From Domibacillus robiginosus (GTDB lineage Bacteria > Bacillota > Bacilli > Bacillales > Domibacillaceae), in contig NZ_LAHL01000038.1 of NCBI RefSeq assembly GCF_000966195.1, positions 42,229-106,228 on the forward strand: a DNA stretch of 64,000 nucleotides, given 5' to 3'. The position numbers and the translations under genes were made by a program. Positions 52,537 through 61,430 of the stretch are shown here, piece by piece. How positions within the stretch are numbered: position 1 is the first letter of the stretch; the number at the start of each line of letters is the position of its first letter. The notes below the pieces were generated by a model. The model was not told the DNA's origin. It saw nothing but the letters and a program-made list of their open reading frames with translations, and ran no database searches.

Positions 52537-52884
52537 TTATTTCTTGGACTTTTTAGTAGAAGACTTTTTAGTTGAACTGCTCTTGCTTGACGATTTAGCA
52601 GGAGCAATTGACAGTGCTTTGTCCGCTTTTTCAAGGTCATGCGTCACTTGTTCTTCCAGGTCATATGCGTGATACATTTCGTTATCAATCATATACTGGG
52701 CTATTTTATCGTGCATATCAATAGCGTTATCCAACTCTCTTCTAAGCAGCTGTTTTACTTCCGGTGTGGCTGTCTCTGTAATGGCTACCGCTAAATTTCG
52801 CACACCGGCTTTGGCCGTAATGAGAAAATCAGTGGCAATCGCCAAGTCGTCGAGTACTGTATCATTTTTGCTTTTCTTTGCCAT
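52537..52884 (-). CDS. CotF-like spore coat protein with Lys/Ser tail
   Basis: The 115-residue helical protein has ATDFLITAKAGVRNLAVAIT and AIDMHDKIAQYMIDNEMYHA, typical of the ferritin-like coat-F family (YraF/YraG/CotF). The C terminus is a low-complexity tail (KSSSKSSSTKKSSTKKSKK), common in spore-associated proteins. It lies with a second small helical protein and a Mn catalase on one strand. Spore location is inferred from the family. Confidence 0.82.
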   Translation of the reverse strand: MAKKSKNDTVLDDLAIATDFLITAKAGVRNLAVAITETATPEVKQLLRRELDNAIDMHDKIAQYMIDNEMYHAYDLEEQVTHDLEKADKALSIAPAKSSSKSSSTKKSSTKKSKK

Positions 52885-52890
52885 CTATAC

Positions 52891-53109
52891 TCACCGTCCT
52901 TTCGCCGTTTGCTTTTGGTCGTCTTTAAGAACCGCCTGTAAATCTTTAATCGCTTTTGTTGAAAGCTTAATATCTTCCTTCAGCAGCTTTTTCAGCTCCG
53001 AGTCCTCAACAAGCTCAAGCATCGCGGTGCTTTTTGTGAGACAAGCTGTTTTAAATAAGAGAACTTCATGAACTTCTAGCTTTTCATGCATCGCTAACTG
53101 TTTGGCCAT
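52891..53109 (-). CDS. Small CotF-type helical protein
   Basis: The 72-residue protein begins MAKQLAMHEKLEVHEVLLFK and has TKSTAMLELVEDSELKKLLK, the pattern of the N-terminal half of coat-F-like proteins. AAAGGAG lies eight bases before ATG 53109; a GTG three codons upstream sits on the ribosome binding site. It is probably co-transcribed with the neighbouring coat protein and catalase genes. Confidence 0.75.
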   Translation of the reverse strand: MAKQLAMHEKLEVHEVLLFKTACLTKSTAMLELVEDSELKKLLKEDIKLSTKAIKDLQAVLKDDQKQTAKGR

Positions 53110-53127
53110 GTTCCTCACTCCTTTTTA

Positions 53128-53967
53128 TTATTTATCGGTTGCTTTTCCGTCTAAGTCGTGGTGAATGGCTGTTGGAGGAACGGCTGGCATTGGCTTTTGA
53201 CCCTGTGGTGCTGGATTCTGTAAGTAAACATAATCGCCAGTTCCATCCGGGGAACTGCCTTTTGCCCAGCGTCCTTCGGCAGATTCCGATCCTTCTGAAA
53301 GATCCCAGAACTCAAACGCGTGCGGCTGTGCTTCCTGCTCTGCTTCTGGAGGGAAGGAGGCCGGCACGGCTACGCCGTTTTTCTCCTCGAGCTCTGCAAT
53401 GGCTTCCATCCATTGATATTGGTGATAGCGGTCACGAGCGAGCATTTTACGGAATACAGCACGGACGCCTTCGTCTTTTGTCATATGGTAAAGGCGTGCA
53501 ACCTGCAAGCGCCCTTGAGATTCAGCGTGCAGATTGGAGCGCATATCAGCAAGCAAATTGCCGCTCGCTACAATATAAGCACCATTCCACGGTACACCGT
53601 TTGAATTGGTTGGCATTCCGCCAAGCCCACTTACAAGCAGGTGCTGCGGGTTAATACCGCCCATAATAGCAGCAATAGCAGGATCTTCAGCAGCTTCCGC
53701 CTGTGCTTCTGGTGATGCGCCATCCAGCAGCTGGCTGATCAAGGCGCAAAGCATTTCCACGTGCCCGATTTCCTCTGTACCGATATCCATCAGCATATCC
53801 TTATACTTTTCTTCTCCCCGGCAGTTAAAGCCCTGGAACAAATATTGCATCATGACAGTCATTTCACCAAACTGGCCGCCGAGTACCTCTTGAATCTGGC
53901 GGGCAAGCAGCGGGTCGGGACGTTCTACTTTTACTTCAAATTGTAATTCTTTCTGGTGACGGAACAT
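53128..53967 (-). CDS. Manganese catalase
   Basis: The 279-residue di-manganese catalase converts hydrogen peroxide to water and oxygen. The helical metal-site segments are GGQFGEMTVMMQYLFQGF, DIGTEEIGHVEMLCALISQL and ESQGRLQVARLYHM. The C terminus is extended with YVYLQNPAPQ. The start is ATG 53967 with AAGGAGG nine bases upstream; a longer frame lacks a ribosome binding site. Similar proteins (YdbD/CotJC type) occur in Bacillus and often in spore coats, which fits the CotF-like neighbours. Confidence 0.92.
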   Translation of the reverse strand: MFRHQKELQFEVKVERPDPLLARQIQEVLGGQFGEMTVMMQYLFQGFNCRGEEKYKDMLMDIGTEEIGHVEMLCALISQLLDGASPEAQAEAAEDPAIAAIMGGINPQHLLVSGLGGMPTNSNGVPWNGAYIVASGNLLADMRSNLHAESQGRLQVARLYHMTKDEGVRAVFRKMLARDRYHQYQWMEAIAELEEKNGVAVPASFPPEAEQEAQPHAFEFWDLSEGSESAEGRWAKGSSPDGTGDYVYLQNPAPQGQKPMPAVPPTAIHHDLDGKATDK

Positions 53968-54169
53968 AAAAAAATCCTCCTTCAGCATAATAGAATGTTG
54001 TGTCTTTATTTGTCGTACCCTCCTTTTCTGCTCCAAAATCCTTAAGGCGCAAAAATAGGAAAAAAATCACTTGCAGAGACAAGTAGATGAATGAAGTTGT
54101 ATGAATATTGTGAAAAGAGGGTAAGCGTGATAGAGTGAAAGTGTACATAAGAATTGGAGGGAATCTGTT

Positions 54170-54559
54170 ATGCCATTGCTTCGTTTTGATGTAATTGAAG
54201 GACGAACAGAAGAAGAACTCAAGCAGCTGCTCGATGCAGCGCATAGAGGGATGCTGAAAGCTTTTGAAGTACCGGAGCGTGACCGCTATCAAATTGTGCA
54301 TCAACACCCATCCCATGAAATGATCATTGAAGACACGGGGCTTGGATTTGAACGATCAAAAAATATCGTGGTAATTAGTATCGTCAGTAAGCAAAGAACA
54401 GAAGAGCAAAAACAAAAGCTATACCAGTACATTGTGGAAGAATTGCAGGAAAGCTGTGGGATTGATCCAAAAGATGTGATGATCTCTCTTTCCATTAATG
54501 GGGACGCTGACTGGAGTTTTGGCTTCGGAAAAGCGCAGTTTTTAACTGGCGATCTGTAA
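54170..54559 (+). CDS. Tautomerase-superfamily protein
   Basis: The 129-residue protein begins [20 protein letters not shown]. The Pro after Met would become the catalytic N-terminal proline, as in 4-oxalocrotonate tautomerase and MIF relatives. [19 protein letters not shown] marks the long two-repeat YrdN-like subgroup. The substrate is unknown. GGAGGG is present before the ATG. It is a single gene. Confidence 0.87.
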   Translation: MPLLRFDVIEGRTEEELKQLLDAAHRGMLKAFEVPERDRYQIVHQHPSHEMIIEDTGLGFERSKNIVVISIVSKQRTEEQKQKLYQYIVEELQESCGIDPKDVMISLSINGDADWSFGFGKAQFLTGDL

Positions 54560-54690
54560 CGTTTCATCCCTTTCAATTATTCGCTTTTTCTATCGGTTTT
54601 TTTTGAAAGTGATCCCTGAAGCGTTCCTCGCGCAGATGGATAGGTGATCTACCAGTAACGAAAATGGTGTATTCATATGTAAAGCATGTA

Positions 54691-54736
54691 TAAACAGGCT
54701 CTTTTTTGTTATCACGGACAAAAAAGAGCCTGTTTA
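54691..54736. terminator. Very strong bidirectional hairpin
   Basis: The 19-bp arms TAAACAGGCTCTTTTTTGT and the exact complement surround an 8-base loop. It lies about 110 bp before adenine deaminase, with no gene ending immediately before it. Confidence 0.85.
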
Positions 54737-54845
54737 TTTTGGGCATAAATAGTTTGCAACTGAAATTTTTTCGAGTAAAATATGAAAAACTAGTGAGAGA
54801 ATTCACAAAGGCCGACAGGGTAAAAAAGACAAAGGGGGAAGCGGC

Positions 54846-56570
54846 ATGACAGATGCGCTAAAAAGATTGATTAAGGCAGCACAGCGCCCAGAGGAAGCGG
54901 ATATCATTATTCAAAATGGTACAGTGGTGGACGTTTTTTCACTTGAAACGTTTAAAGCGGACGTCGCGATCAAGGACGGTTACATTGTCGGCATCGGCAC
55001 CTACCCAAAAGGAAAGCATATCGTAAATGCCTCAGGTAAATATGTGATGCCGGGCTTTATCGACGGCCATATCCATATTGAGTCAACGATGGTGACACCG
55101 TCGGAATTTTCGCGGGCGCTTATCAAGCATGGCGTAACCACAGTCATAACTGATCCCCATGAAATTGCCAATGTCGCCGGACGAATCGGCGTTGACTTTA
55201 TGCTTGAGGATGCAGCTGGAACGGATATTGACATTTTAATGAAGCTGCCTTCTTGTGTACCGGCAACTCCATTTGAACAAAACGGAGCAACTTTAACAGC
55301 GGATGATCTGCGCCCGTACTTGTCTCATAAAAATGTGATCGGTCTTGCAGAAGTCATGGATTATCCTTCGGTTTTAAATGCTGATGCGGGTATGCTTGCC
55401 AAAATTCAAATGACAACTGAAGCAAATTTGACAGTAGACGGTCATGCGGCGGGGCTGCCGGATTCAGCGTTGAATGTTTACAGCACAGCAGGCATCCGTA
55501 ATGACCACGAAGCCGTAACAGCAGAAGAAGCAATCGCAAGGGTGCGTCGGGGTATTCACGTCCTTGTACGGGAAGGCTCAGCTGCAAAGGATTTGCTGGC
55601 TCTTCTTCCAGCCATTCATGAACGGAACAGCAGCCGGTTTTCTTTTTGTACAGATGACAAGCACTTAGATGAACTGGCTGAAGAAGGAACGGTCAATTAT
55701 GCGGCACGCCTGGCCATCAAGCATGGACTCAATCCGCTGATTGCCATTCAAATGGCGACGATTAATAATGCTGTATGCCACGGCTTAGAAAACAAAGGAG
55801 CGGTTGCGCCCGGTTACACAGCAGATGTGTTAATTACAAACAGTCTGGAAACGCTCCAGCCAGAGACGATTATAAAAGATGGAAGGATTCTGGATTTGTC
55901 TGCTTTGAAAAATAGTCGTGCCACCGTACCAGCATCGGTTCAATCCTCGCTGAATATAAAAAAAGTCACAAAGGAATCCCTGCAGATTCCCCTTGAAGCT
56001 GGACAAAAAGCAATGATGATCGGCGTGGTGCCTGGCCGGATTATTACCAACAAAATTGCAGCAGATGTAAAAATAGAAAAGGGCTTTTTTGTACCGGATG
56101 CTGTGCGCGACCAGTTGAAAATTGTTGTGTGTGAACGGCATCATGCAACAGGCAGCATTGGAGTGGGTATCGTCAGCGGGCTCGGTCTGAAGCGGGGAGC
56201 CATTGCATCAACCGTAGCACATGATTCACACAACCTGGTTGTGGCCGGGACAAATGATGAAGACATTTTAGCAGCCATTGAGGCGTCAGAACGTATGCAG
56301 GGCGGGCTTGTGATCGTTGAAGATGGAAAGGTTCTTGCGTCCGTTCCGCTCCGGGTCGGCGGTATTATGTCCGAAAAGCCGTATGAAGAAGTGATTGAGG
56401 AATTACATCACCTTCATGAGCAGCTGGCGCTTGTAGCGGAGGAGTCACAAAATATTTTTATGATCCTATCGTTCCTCTGTCTGCCGGTGATTCCGAGCCT
56501 GAAGCTGACAGACAAAGGGCTGTTTGATGTAGACTCTTTTCAGCATATTGAAGTGGGGATTCCGGAGTGA
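54846..56570 (+). CDS. adeC: Adenine deaminase
   Basis: The 574-residue amidohydrolase converts adenine to hypoxanthine and ammonia. FIDGHIHIEST carries the HxH metal motif, DPHEIANVAG follows, and a C-terminal domain contains GIVSGLGLKRGAIASTVAHD. The length matches the bacterial Ade family. A GGGGAAG region precedes the ATG. It overlaps the next gene by four bases. No purine riboswitch was seen upstream. Confidence 0.95.
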   Translation: MTDALKRLIKAAQRPEEADIIIQNGTVVDVFSLETFKADVAIKDGYIVGIGTYPKGKHIVNASGKYVMPGFIDGHIHIESTMVTPSEFSRALIKHGVTTVITDPHEIANVAGRIGVDFMLEDAAGTDIDILMKLPSCVPATPFEQNGATLTADDLRPYLSHKNVIGLAEVMDYPSVLNADAGMLAKIQMTTEANLTVDGHAAGLPDSALNVYSTAGIRNDHEAVTAEEAIARVRRGIHVLVREGSAAKDLLALLPAIHERNSSRFSFCTDDKHLDELAEEGTVNYAARLAIKHGLNPLIAIQMATINNAVCHGLENKGAVAPGYTADVLITNSLETLQPETIIKDGRILDLSALKNSRATVPASVQSSLNIKKVTKESLQIPLEAGQKAMMIGVVPGRIITNKIAADVKIEKGFFVPDAVRDQLKIVVCERHHATGSIGVGIVSGLGLKRGAIASTVAHDSHNLVVAGTNDEDILAAIEASERMQGGLVIVEDGKVLASVPLRVGGIMSEKPYEEVIEELHHLHEQLALVAEESQNIFMILSFLCLPVIPSLKLTDKGLFDVDSFQHIEVGIPE

Positions 56571-56890
56571 CACCTTTTACAAGGGAAGTAATTCGTGTAT
56601 TAAAAGAGATCCCCGCAGGGGTGGTTGTCACATACGGACAGGTGGCGAGAATGGCGGGAAGCCCCCGTGCTGCTCGCCAGGTGGTTCGTATTTTACATTC
56701 TATGAGTGAAAAGCACCAGCTGCCATGGCACCGTGTTGTCAATGCCAGAGGCGAAATCAATGTACCGGATGAAGAAGCACGAGCAGAACAGCGGCACCGT
56801 TTAAGAGAAGAGGGCATTCCTTTTACCACAGATGGCCGTGTTGACTGGGATAAAGCAAACAAGGAAGTGGATCAGCAGAACAAGCGCTGA
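56567..56890 (+). CDS. Alkyltransferase-like protein (ATL)
   Basis: The 107-residue protein has the DNA-binding domain of O6-methylguanine methyltransferases, but the active-site PCHRV reads PWHRVV. Trp54 replaces the methyl-accepting Cys. That change defines ATL proteins, which bind O6-alkylguanine and hand the lesion to nucleotide excision repair. TYGQVARMAG and ARQVVRILH are the recognition helix and arginine finger region. The start is GTG overlapping the stop of adeC. Confidence 0.92.
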   Translation: MTPFTREVIRVLKEIPAGVVVTYGQVARMAGSPRAARQVVRILHSMSEKHQLPWHRVVNARGEINVPDEEARAEQRHRLREEGIPFTTDGRVDWDKANKEVDQQNKR

Positions 56891-56900
56891 TCCTTTTTTG
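56869..56900 (+). terminator. Terminator overlapping the ATL stop codon
   Basis: GGATCAGC pairs with GCTGATCC around an 8-base loop that includes part of the final codons, followed by TTTTTTG. Confidence 0.8.
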
Positions 56901-56994
56901 TTGTTTACATGTTTGTCTGACTGTCGTATTCTTTTTTTGATATAGCAGAAGTTAAAAAGTGGAAAAATAAGCAGGGCAAAAAGGAGCATAGAAA

Positions 56995-58425
56995 ATGAAA
57001 AAAGGGTTATTTGTTTGTTTTTACGTTGCTTTGTTTACCGCTTCTGTTTATCTTTACAGTTATATTTATTCGGATCCCACAGTTGAAGATGCAGGACACC
57101 TTTTGCCGGTCCGGGTAAAAGAGATCAAGCAAGCGGACGGTGAAAAAGTGCTCAAAAAAATTGTACAGGATGCAAACCGTACCGGCAGCCAGCTTTCGAT
57201 TGCAGGCATGCAGCATAGCCAGGGCGGACAAACCTATTATCCGGGATCAGTAATGATTAACATGAAGCCATTTAATAAAATCATCCATTTTCAGCCGGAG
57301 AAACGATTGATTACCGTGCAAAGCGGCGCTACATGGGACGATATTCAGCGGCATATAAATCCATACGGCCTTGCTGTTAAGGTGATGCAGTCGCAAAATA
57401 TTTTTACCATTGGCGGGTCATTAAGTGTAAATGTGCATGGCCGGGATATCAGGCATGAATCTCTTATTGACACGGTAGAATCATTCCGGCTGTTAAAACC
57501 GGATGGCACGATTGTTCTTGTCAGCAGGAATGAGAATGAGGAGCTATTTCCTTACGTGATTGGCGGGTATGGCTTATTCGGCATCATTTTGGATGTTACA
57601 CTTTCATTAACAGAGGATAAGCTATATCAAAAAGAAACAAAAGAACTTGATTATCGCGCCTATACTCGCTATTTTCAGCAGCAGGTAAAGGAAAACACAG
57701 CGGTCAAAATGCATTTGGCACGCATTTCGGTTGCGCCGGATTCTTTTTTGCGCGAGATGTATGTAACAGATTATGTGGAGGCAGAAAATCAAAAGCTGCT
57801 GAAAAATGAAAATACATTAAAAGAAGACAGAATTGTAGCGCTGCCGAAGCTTTTCCTCGGTTTGTCCCGTTACAGCGGGTGGGGAAAAGACCTGTTTTGG
57901 GATGTTCAAAAACAATATGCACTTGAAGAAAACGGGTCGTTCGAATCCAGAAACAATGTCATGCGTTCTGAAACGGATTTTATGAACTATGAAAGCAGCA
58001 CAAGAACAGAAATACTGCAGGAATATTTTGTCCCTGTGGCTGAATTTTCTGCTTACATAGATGACATGCGGAATCTTCTTGAAAAGGAGAAAGAATTCAA
58101 CCTTTTAAACATTACCATCCGCTATGTTGAAAAAAGTGATCAAGCTGTTCTTTCTTATGCAAAGGAGGATATGTTTGCACTGGTGCTTTTAATCAATCAA
58201 GGTAAATCGGCGCAGGAAGTAGAGAAATCAAAAGATGTAATACAGGATATGATTGATGTCACCCTGGACCATGGGGGCAGTTATTATCTTCCATACTATT
58301 CATTTCCGTCAGAAGAACAGCTGGAAAAAGCTTATCCGCGTATTGAGGCATTTTTCAAGAAGAAGCAGGAGGTTGACCCGCAAAAGCGGTTTACAAACTA
58401 TTTTTATGAGGAGTATCAACAATGA
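56995..58425 (+). CDS. Membrane-anchored FAD-linked oxidoreductase
   Basis: The 476-residue protein has one N-terminal membrane segment (LFVCFYVALFTASVYLYSYI). A PCMH-type FAD domain follows, with LSIAGMQHSQGGQTYYPGSV and VIGGYGLFGIILDVTLSL. A GlcD/ALO-like substrate domain ends in QEVDPQKRFTNYFYEEY. The FAD domain would lie outside the cell or be held at the membrane. The substrate is unknown; sugar alcohols or lactones are typical for the fold. It overlaps a half-size MFS gene by four bases, suggesting a functional pair. Confidence 0.85.
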   Translation: MKKGLFVCFYVALFTASVYLYSYIYSDPTVEDAGHLLPVRVKEIKQADGEKVLKKIVQDANRTGSQLSIAGMQHSQGGQTYYPGSVMINMKPFNKIIHFQPEKRLITVQSGATWDDIQRHINPYGLAVKVMQSQNIFTIGGSLSVNVHGRDIRHESLIDTVESFRLLKPDGTIVLVSRNENEELFPYVIGGYGLFGIILDVTLSLTEDKLYQKETKELDYRAYTRYFQQQVKENTAVKMHLARISVAPDSFLREMYVTDYVEAENQKLLKNENTLKEDRIVALPKLFLGLSRYSGWGKDLFWDVQKQYALEENGSFESRNNVMRSETDFMNYESSTRTEILQEYFVPVAEFSAYIDDMRNLLEKEKEFNLLNITIRYVEKSDQAVLSYAKEDMFALVLLINQGKSAQEVEKSKDVIQDMIDVTLDHGGSYYLPYYSFPSEEQLEKAYPRIEAFFKKKQEVDPQKRFTNYFYEEYQQ

Positions 58426-58973
58426 GCTATCGTCAGTTTGTAATGTCTCAAAGCCTTATTTTGATGGCAGGGAGTATGATTTTTCCTTTTTATGTTTTGC
58501 TGCTTCGAAATGTAGGTGATAGTTACGCACAGTTTGGATGGGCGTATGGACTTTTTACGTTAACCTCCGCACTTATGTATCCCGTTGTTGGAAAAGCTGC
58601 GGACCGGCTGGGAGACAGGCAGCTGCTGCTTTTTTATTCGATGGGCATGGCTGTGCTGCTGCTTTTCTTTCCGCTTGTTACAAGTGTATGGCAGGTATAT
58701 GGTCTGCAGGTTTGTATGGGGGTGCTTGGAGCGATTCAAAAAAACACTGAAAAAGCGGCTCTGGCCCGCACGGCAAATCACAAGCAGGCCGGTGCTGACA
58801 TGGGCCGGTATCATTTTTGGACGTCTATTGCGGCAGCAACAGCTGTGATCGTGACCGGTTATCTTGTCGACTTTTTAACGATCGCGACTATCTTTTACCT
58901 TGCATCTCTCATGTATGTGATGAGCGGCCTTATCGTATGGAAAAAGCAAGAAAACAGTTCAATCTCTTTTTAA
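58422..58973 (+). CDS. Half-size MFS-like membrane protein
   Basis: The 183-residue protein has six membrane segments with only one MFS half. The motif A region PVVGKAADRLGDRQLLLFYS lies between segments 2 and 3. It ends after GLIVWKKQENSSISF with an ordinary charged tail. Ordinary MFS proteins are twice this length, so this is either a truncated gene or a true half-size transporter. Tight coupling to the FAD enzyme argues for function. Confidence 0.75.
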   Translation: MSYRQFVMSQSLILMAGSMIFPFYVLLLRNVGDSYAQFGWAYGLFTLTSALMYPVVGKAADRLGDRQLLLFYSMGMAVLLLFFPLVTSVWQVYGLQVCMGVLGAIQKNTEKAALARTANHKQAGADMGRYHFWTSIAAATAVIVTGYLVDFLTIATIFYLASLMYVMSGLIVWKKQENSSISF

Positions 58974-59682
58974 GCATGAAATCGATAAAACTGCTTTTCG
59001 GGAAGGCTGACAGGGAGTTTTTTATACAAAAACTGCCGCAAGAACAAGCAAATGAAAATGGATTAATAAATACAAAATGTGTAAATAAAGATAGGTAAAA
59101 TGATTCGTTTTTGCAAATATAAATATGATATATTTAAAATAACATACTATAGTTTTGGGTAATAAGATCTTTTTGTGAAGTAGATTTTTGAAAAAGGTGA
59201 AATGGTTCGGCAGAAATTTTCTAACAGAAGCGATGCTGCTCATGCTGTAAATACTTCTGGAAAACGGGCTTGGATATACTTGCCCGTGTAAGACCTTGTA
59301 AAAACGCAAAAGTTAGTTTGAACGTCGATCAAGAAACCAGGGACTATACGCGAAGCTTATCCAAATACAACATGAAATAGTATTAAAAATAAAATGGTTT
59401 GCAGGAATGACCACTGTGGTAAATGCAAACGGGCCGCCCGGGCATACTGTGAATATGGCTGCTCGTATTCAACGGCAAAGTGAGGGTGGAGTATGACGGC
59501 CGGTGTACAGAAATGGGAACATAAATTATTTGACAAGACAGCAGAGCAATTTGCATTCAGTATAAAAAAGATACTTGAGAAATTATTTAGTAGTAGACGT
59601 GAGTTACAAAATTGTGCATCTCATGCCTGCTTCAACAGCGGATATTGGGCAGGCTGAGTGGCCGGATTATGGAGAGCTGATT
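58974..59682. other. Long gap without an intact gene
   Basis: Only short frames are present. Phrases such as GMTTVVNANGPPGHTVNMAA near 59405-59465 look faintly protein-like but have no start and are soon broken, so eroded coding sequence is possible. The MarR gene promoter should lie in its last part. Confidence 0.4.
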
Positions 59683-60108
59683 ATGAACATTAAAGTACAG
59701 GATTACATCAGTGTTTTTATTCATCAAACCGATTTGAAAGTAACGAACTGTGTAAAAGAGCGTCTTGCGCCATTTCAGCTCGCCCCGGAGCAAAATTTAA
59801 TTATGATGCTGCTTTGGGAACGGGATGGACGAACGCAGCAGGAATTGTCTGAACGGCTTGAAAAAGACAAAACGAACATTACCCGGATGGTATCAAGTCT
59901 CGAGCAAAAAGGGTTTATTAAGCGGGTAACGGAAACATGCGACCGGCGTTCTGTGCGGATTTTTTTGACAGAAGCCGGAACTGCTCTTCAAGACAAAGTA
60001 ATACCGGTTATAGAAACATTTCACCAAACCATTACAGCAGGGATCACAAAAAAAGAGCTGGATGAAGTGCATAGAATTTTAACGAAGATGCGGGCAAATA
60101 TCGAATAA
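59683..60108 (+). CDS. MarR-family regulator
   Basis: The 141-residue winged-helix protein has RTQQELSERLEKDKTNITRM as recognition region and GFIKRVTETCDRRSVRIFLT as the wing, with the DRR motif typical of MarR. The start ATG 59683 follows GGAGAG; a longer frame without a ribosome binding site was rejected. It is next to an azoreductase and a perfect 24-bp palindrome, so it likely represses that gene in response to quinones or other electrophiles, as MhqR-type regulators do; the signal is inferred. Confidence 0.88.
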   Translation: MNIKVQDYISVFIHQTDLKVTNCVKERLAPFQLAPEQNLIMMLLWERDGRTQQELSERLEKDKTNITRMVSSLEQKGFIKRVTETCDRRSVRIFLTEAGTALQDKVIPVIETFHQTITAGITKKELDEVHRILTKMRANIE

Positions 60109-60124
60109 AAAAGCCTGCACAACA

Positions 60125-60148
60125 AAATAGTTGCTATAGCAACTATTT
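60125..60148. promoter_or_regulatory. MarR operator, perfect 24-bp palindrome
   Basis: AAATAGTTGCTA and its complement join without a spacer just upstream of the azoreductase. TATGAT at 60150-60155 is a candidate -10, so bound repressor would cover the promoter. Confidence 0.8.
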
Positions 60149-60205
60149 ATATGATACAATTCTTTCAGTGATTAAAAGTAACCAAATAACTGGAGGAAAC
60201 AGAAA

Positions 60206-60832
60206 ATGACAAATGTTTTGTTTATAAAAGCCAATTCACGCCCGGCCGATCAGGCGGTCAGCGTGCAGTTATATAATGCATTTCTAGAGGCGTACCGTGC
60301 CGAGCACCCGGCGGACACGATCACGGAGCTGGATCTTTTTGCAGAAAACCTTCCGTACTACGACAATGATAAAATTAACGGCATGTTTAAACTGGCGCGC
60401 GGCATGGAATTAACAGAAGGAGAAAAATCGGCAACAGAGCTTGTTACAAAATACTTGAATCAATTTTTGGAAGCAGATAAAGTTGTTTTTGCGTTCCCGC
60501 TTTGGAACTTTACGATTCCAGCTGTTCTTCACACGTATCTTGATTACCTCGGTCAGGCAGGCCAAACGTTTAAATATACAACAGAAGGGCCGGTCGGTCT
60601 TTTAAAGGATAAAAAAGTAGCTCTTTTAAATGCAAGAGGCGGTATTTATTCAGAAGGACCAGCGGCTGACCTTGAAATGTCAGCAAAATATGTTCAAACC
60701 ATTATGGCTTTCTGGGGCGTAGAAGATGTTCAGACGATTGTAATTGAAGGACATAATCAATTCCCGGATCGTTCAGCAGATATTATTGCAGATGGTATTG
60801 AAGTGGCAAAAGAAGCAGCACGTACATTTTAA
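60206..60832 (+). CDS. azoR: FMN-dependent NADH azoreductase/quinone reductase
   Basis: The 208-residue flavodoxin-fold enzyme has VLFIKANSRPADQAVSVQLY at the phosphate loop and FAFPLWNFTIPAVLHTYLD at the FMN site. NARGGIYSEGP is the third FMN loop. AzoR proteins reduce azo dyes but mainly protect against quinones. It is probably controlled by the adjacent MarR protein. TGGAGGA lies before the ATG, and a terminator follows. Confidence 0.93.
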   Translation: MTNVLFIKANSRPADQAVSVQLYNAFLEAYRAEHPADTITELDLFAENLPYYDNDKINGMFKLARGMELTEGEKSATELVTKYLNQFLEADKVVFAFPLWNFTIPAVLHTYLDYLGQAGQTFKYTTEGPVGLLKDKKVALLNARGGIYSEGPAADLEMSAKYVQTIMAFWGVEDVQTIVIEGHNQFPDRSADIIADGIEVAKEAARTF

Positions 60833-60838
60833 TGAACA

Positions 60839-60872
60839 AGCTGTCCCTTCCAAAAAGGGGCGGCTTTTTTTA
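60839..60872 (+). terminator. Terminator after azoR
   Basis: AGCTGTCCC pairs with GGGGCGGCT (with wobble) around an A-rich loop and is followed by a T7 run. Confidence 0.8.
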
Positions 60873-61069
60873 TATTTCAGAATCCACAAAAAGGAAATGA
60901 AAACATTTTCTTTTTTGAATCACTTGCTTATTCTTCAGAAAGCTGTTATGATAAGTAAGAATTATTTTTGTTCGAGAGGTACAAGTGCTGTAAAAGCTTA
61001 TTGTCTTGATATTGCTTTGAGCAGGAATAGTATTATTTTGTGCAAATGCACAACGGGAGGCAACATAAC

Positions 61070-61270
61070 ATGGAACAAGGTAAAGTAAAATGGTTTAACG
61101 CAGAAAAAGGTTTCGGCTTCATCGAGCGCGAAGCTGGAGACGACGTATTCGTTCATTTCTCAGCAATTCAAGGCGAAGGCTACAAAACTCTTGACGAAGG
61201 TCAAGAAGTAACATTCGAAGTTGAACAAGGCCAACGTGGTCCTCAAGCAACTAACGTACAAAAAGCATAA
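61070..61270 (+). CDS. CspA-family cold-shock protein
   Basis: The 66-residue nucleic-acid-binding protein has RNP1 KGFGFIE at 13-19 and RNP2 VFVHF at 26-30. The start is at [10 protein letters not shown] after GGGAGG. It acts as an RNA chaperone that melts mRNA structure. A long A/T-rich 5' region of nearly 200 bp follows the azoR terminator and probably includes an untranslated leader, as is usual for csp genes. Confidence 0.96.
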   Translation: MEQGKVKWFNAEKGFGFIEREAGDDVFVHFSAIQGEGYKTLDEGQEVTFEVEQGQRGPQATNVQKA

Positions 61271-61286
61271 TCTTATATAACATCAT

Positions 61287-61318
61287 AAAAAGGCAGCCTT
61301 TATAAGGCTGCCTTTTTT
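61287..61318 (+). terminator. Terminator after the cold-shock gene
   Basis: AAAAAGGCAGCCTT pairs with AAGGCTGCCTTTTTT around a 3-base loop. Confidence 0.92.
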
Positions 61319-61430
61319 GCTTGCTTGCTTTTTCGCTAAAGTCTTCTTTTCATGATTAAACTTTCTCACTAGCGGGCAGGGTGCAAACGATCTTTCAATA
61401 AAAAAAGCCTTCCGCATAAACGGAGCAGGC

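Noticed and set aside
54560..54845. Purine riboswitch searched for upstream of adenine deaminase
   Set aside because: The conserved purine aptamer core and kissing loops are not visible; only a long terminator-like hairpin is present.
60744..61088. A 114-residue frame spanning the end of azoR and the csp leader
   Set aside because: It crosses the azoR stop, a strong terminator and the csp ribosome binding site, so it cannot be a sensible gene.
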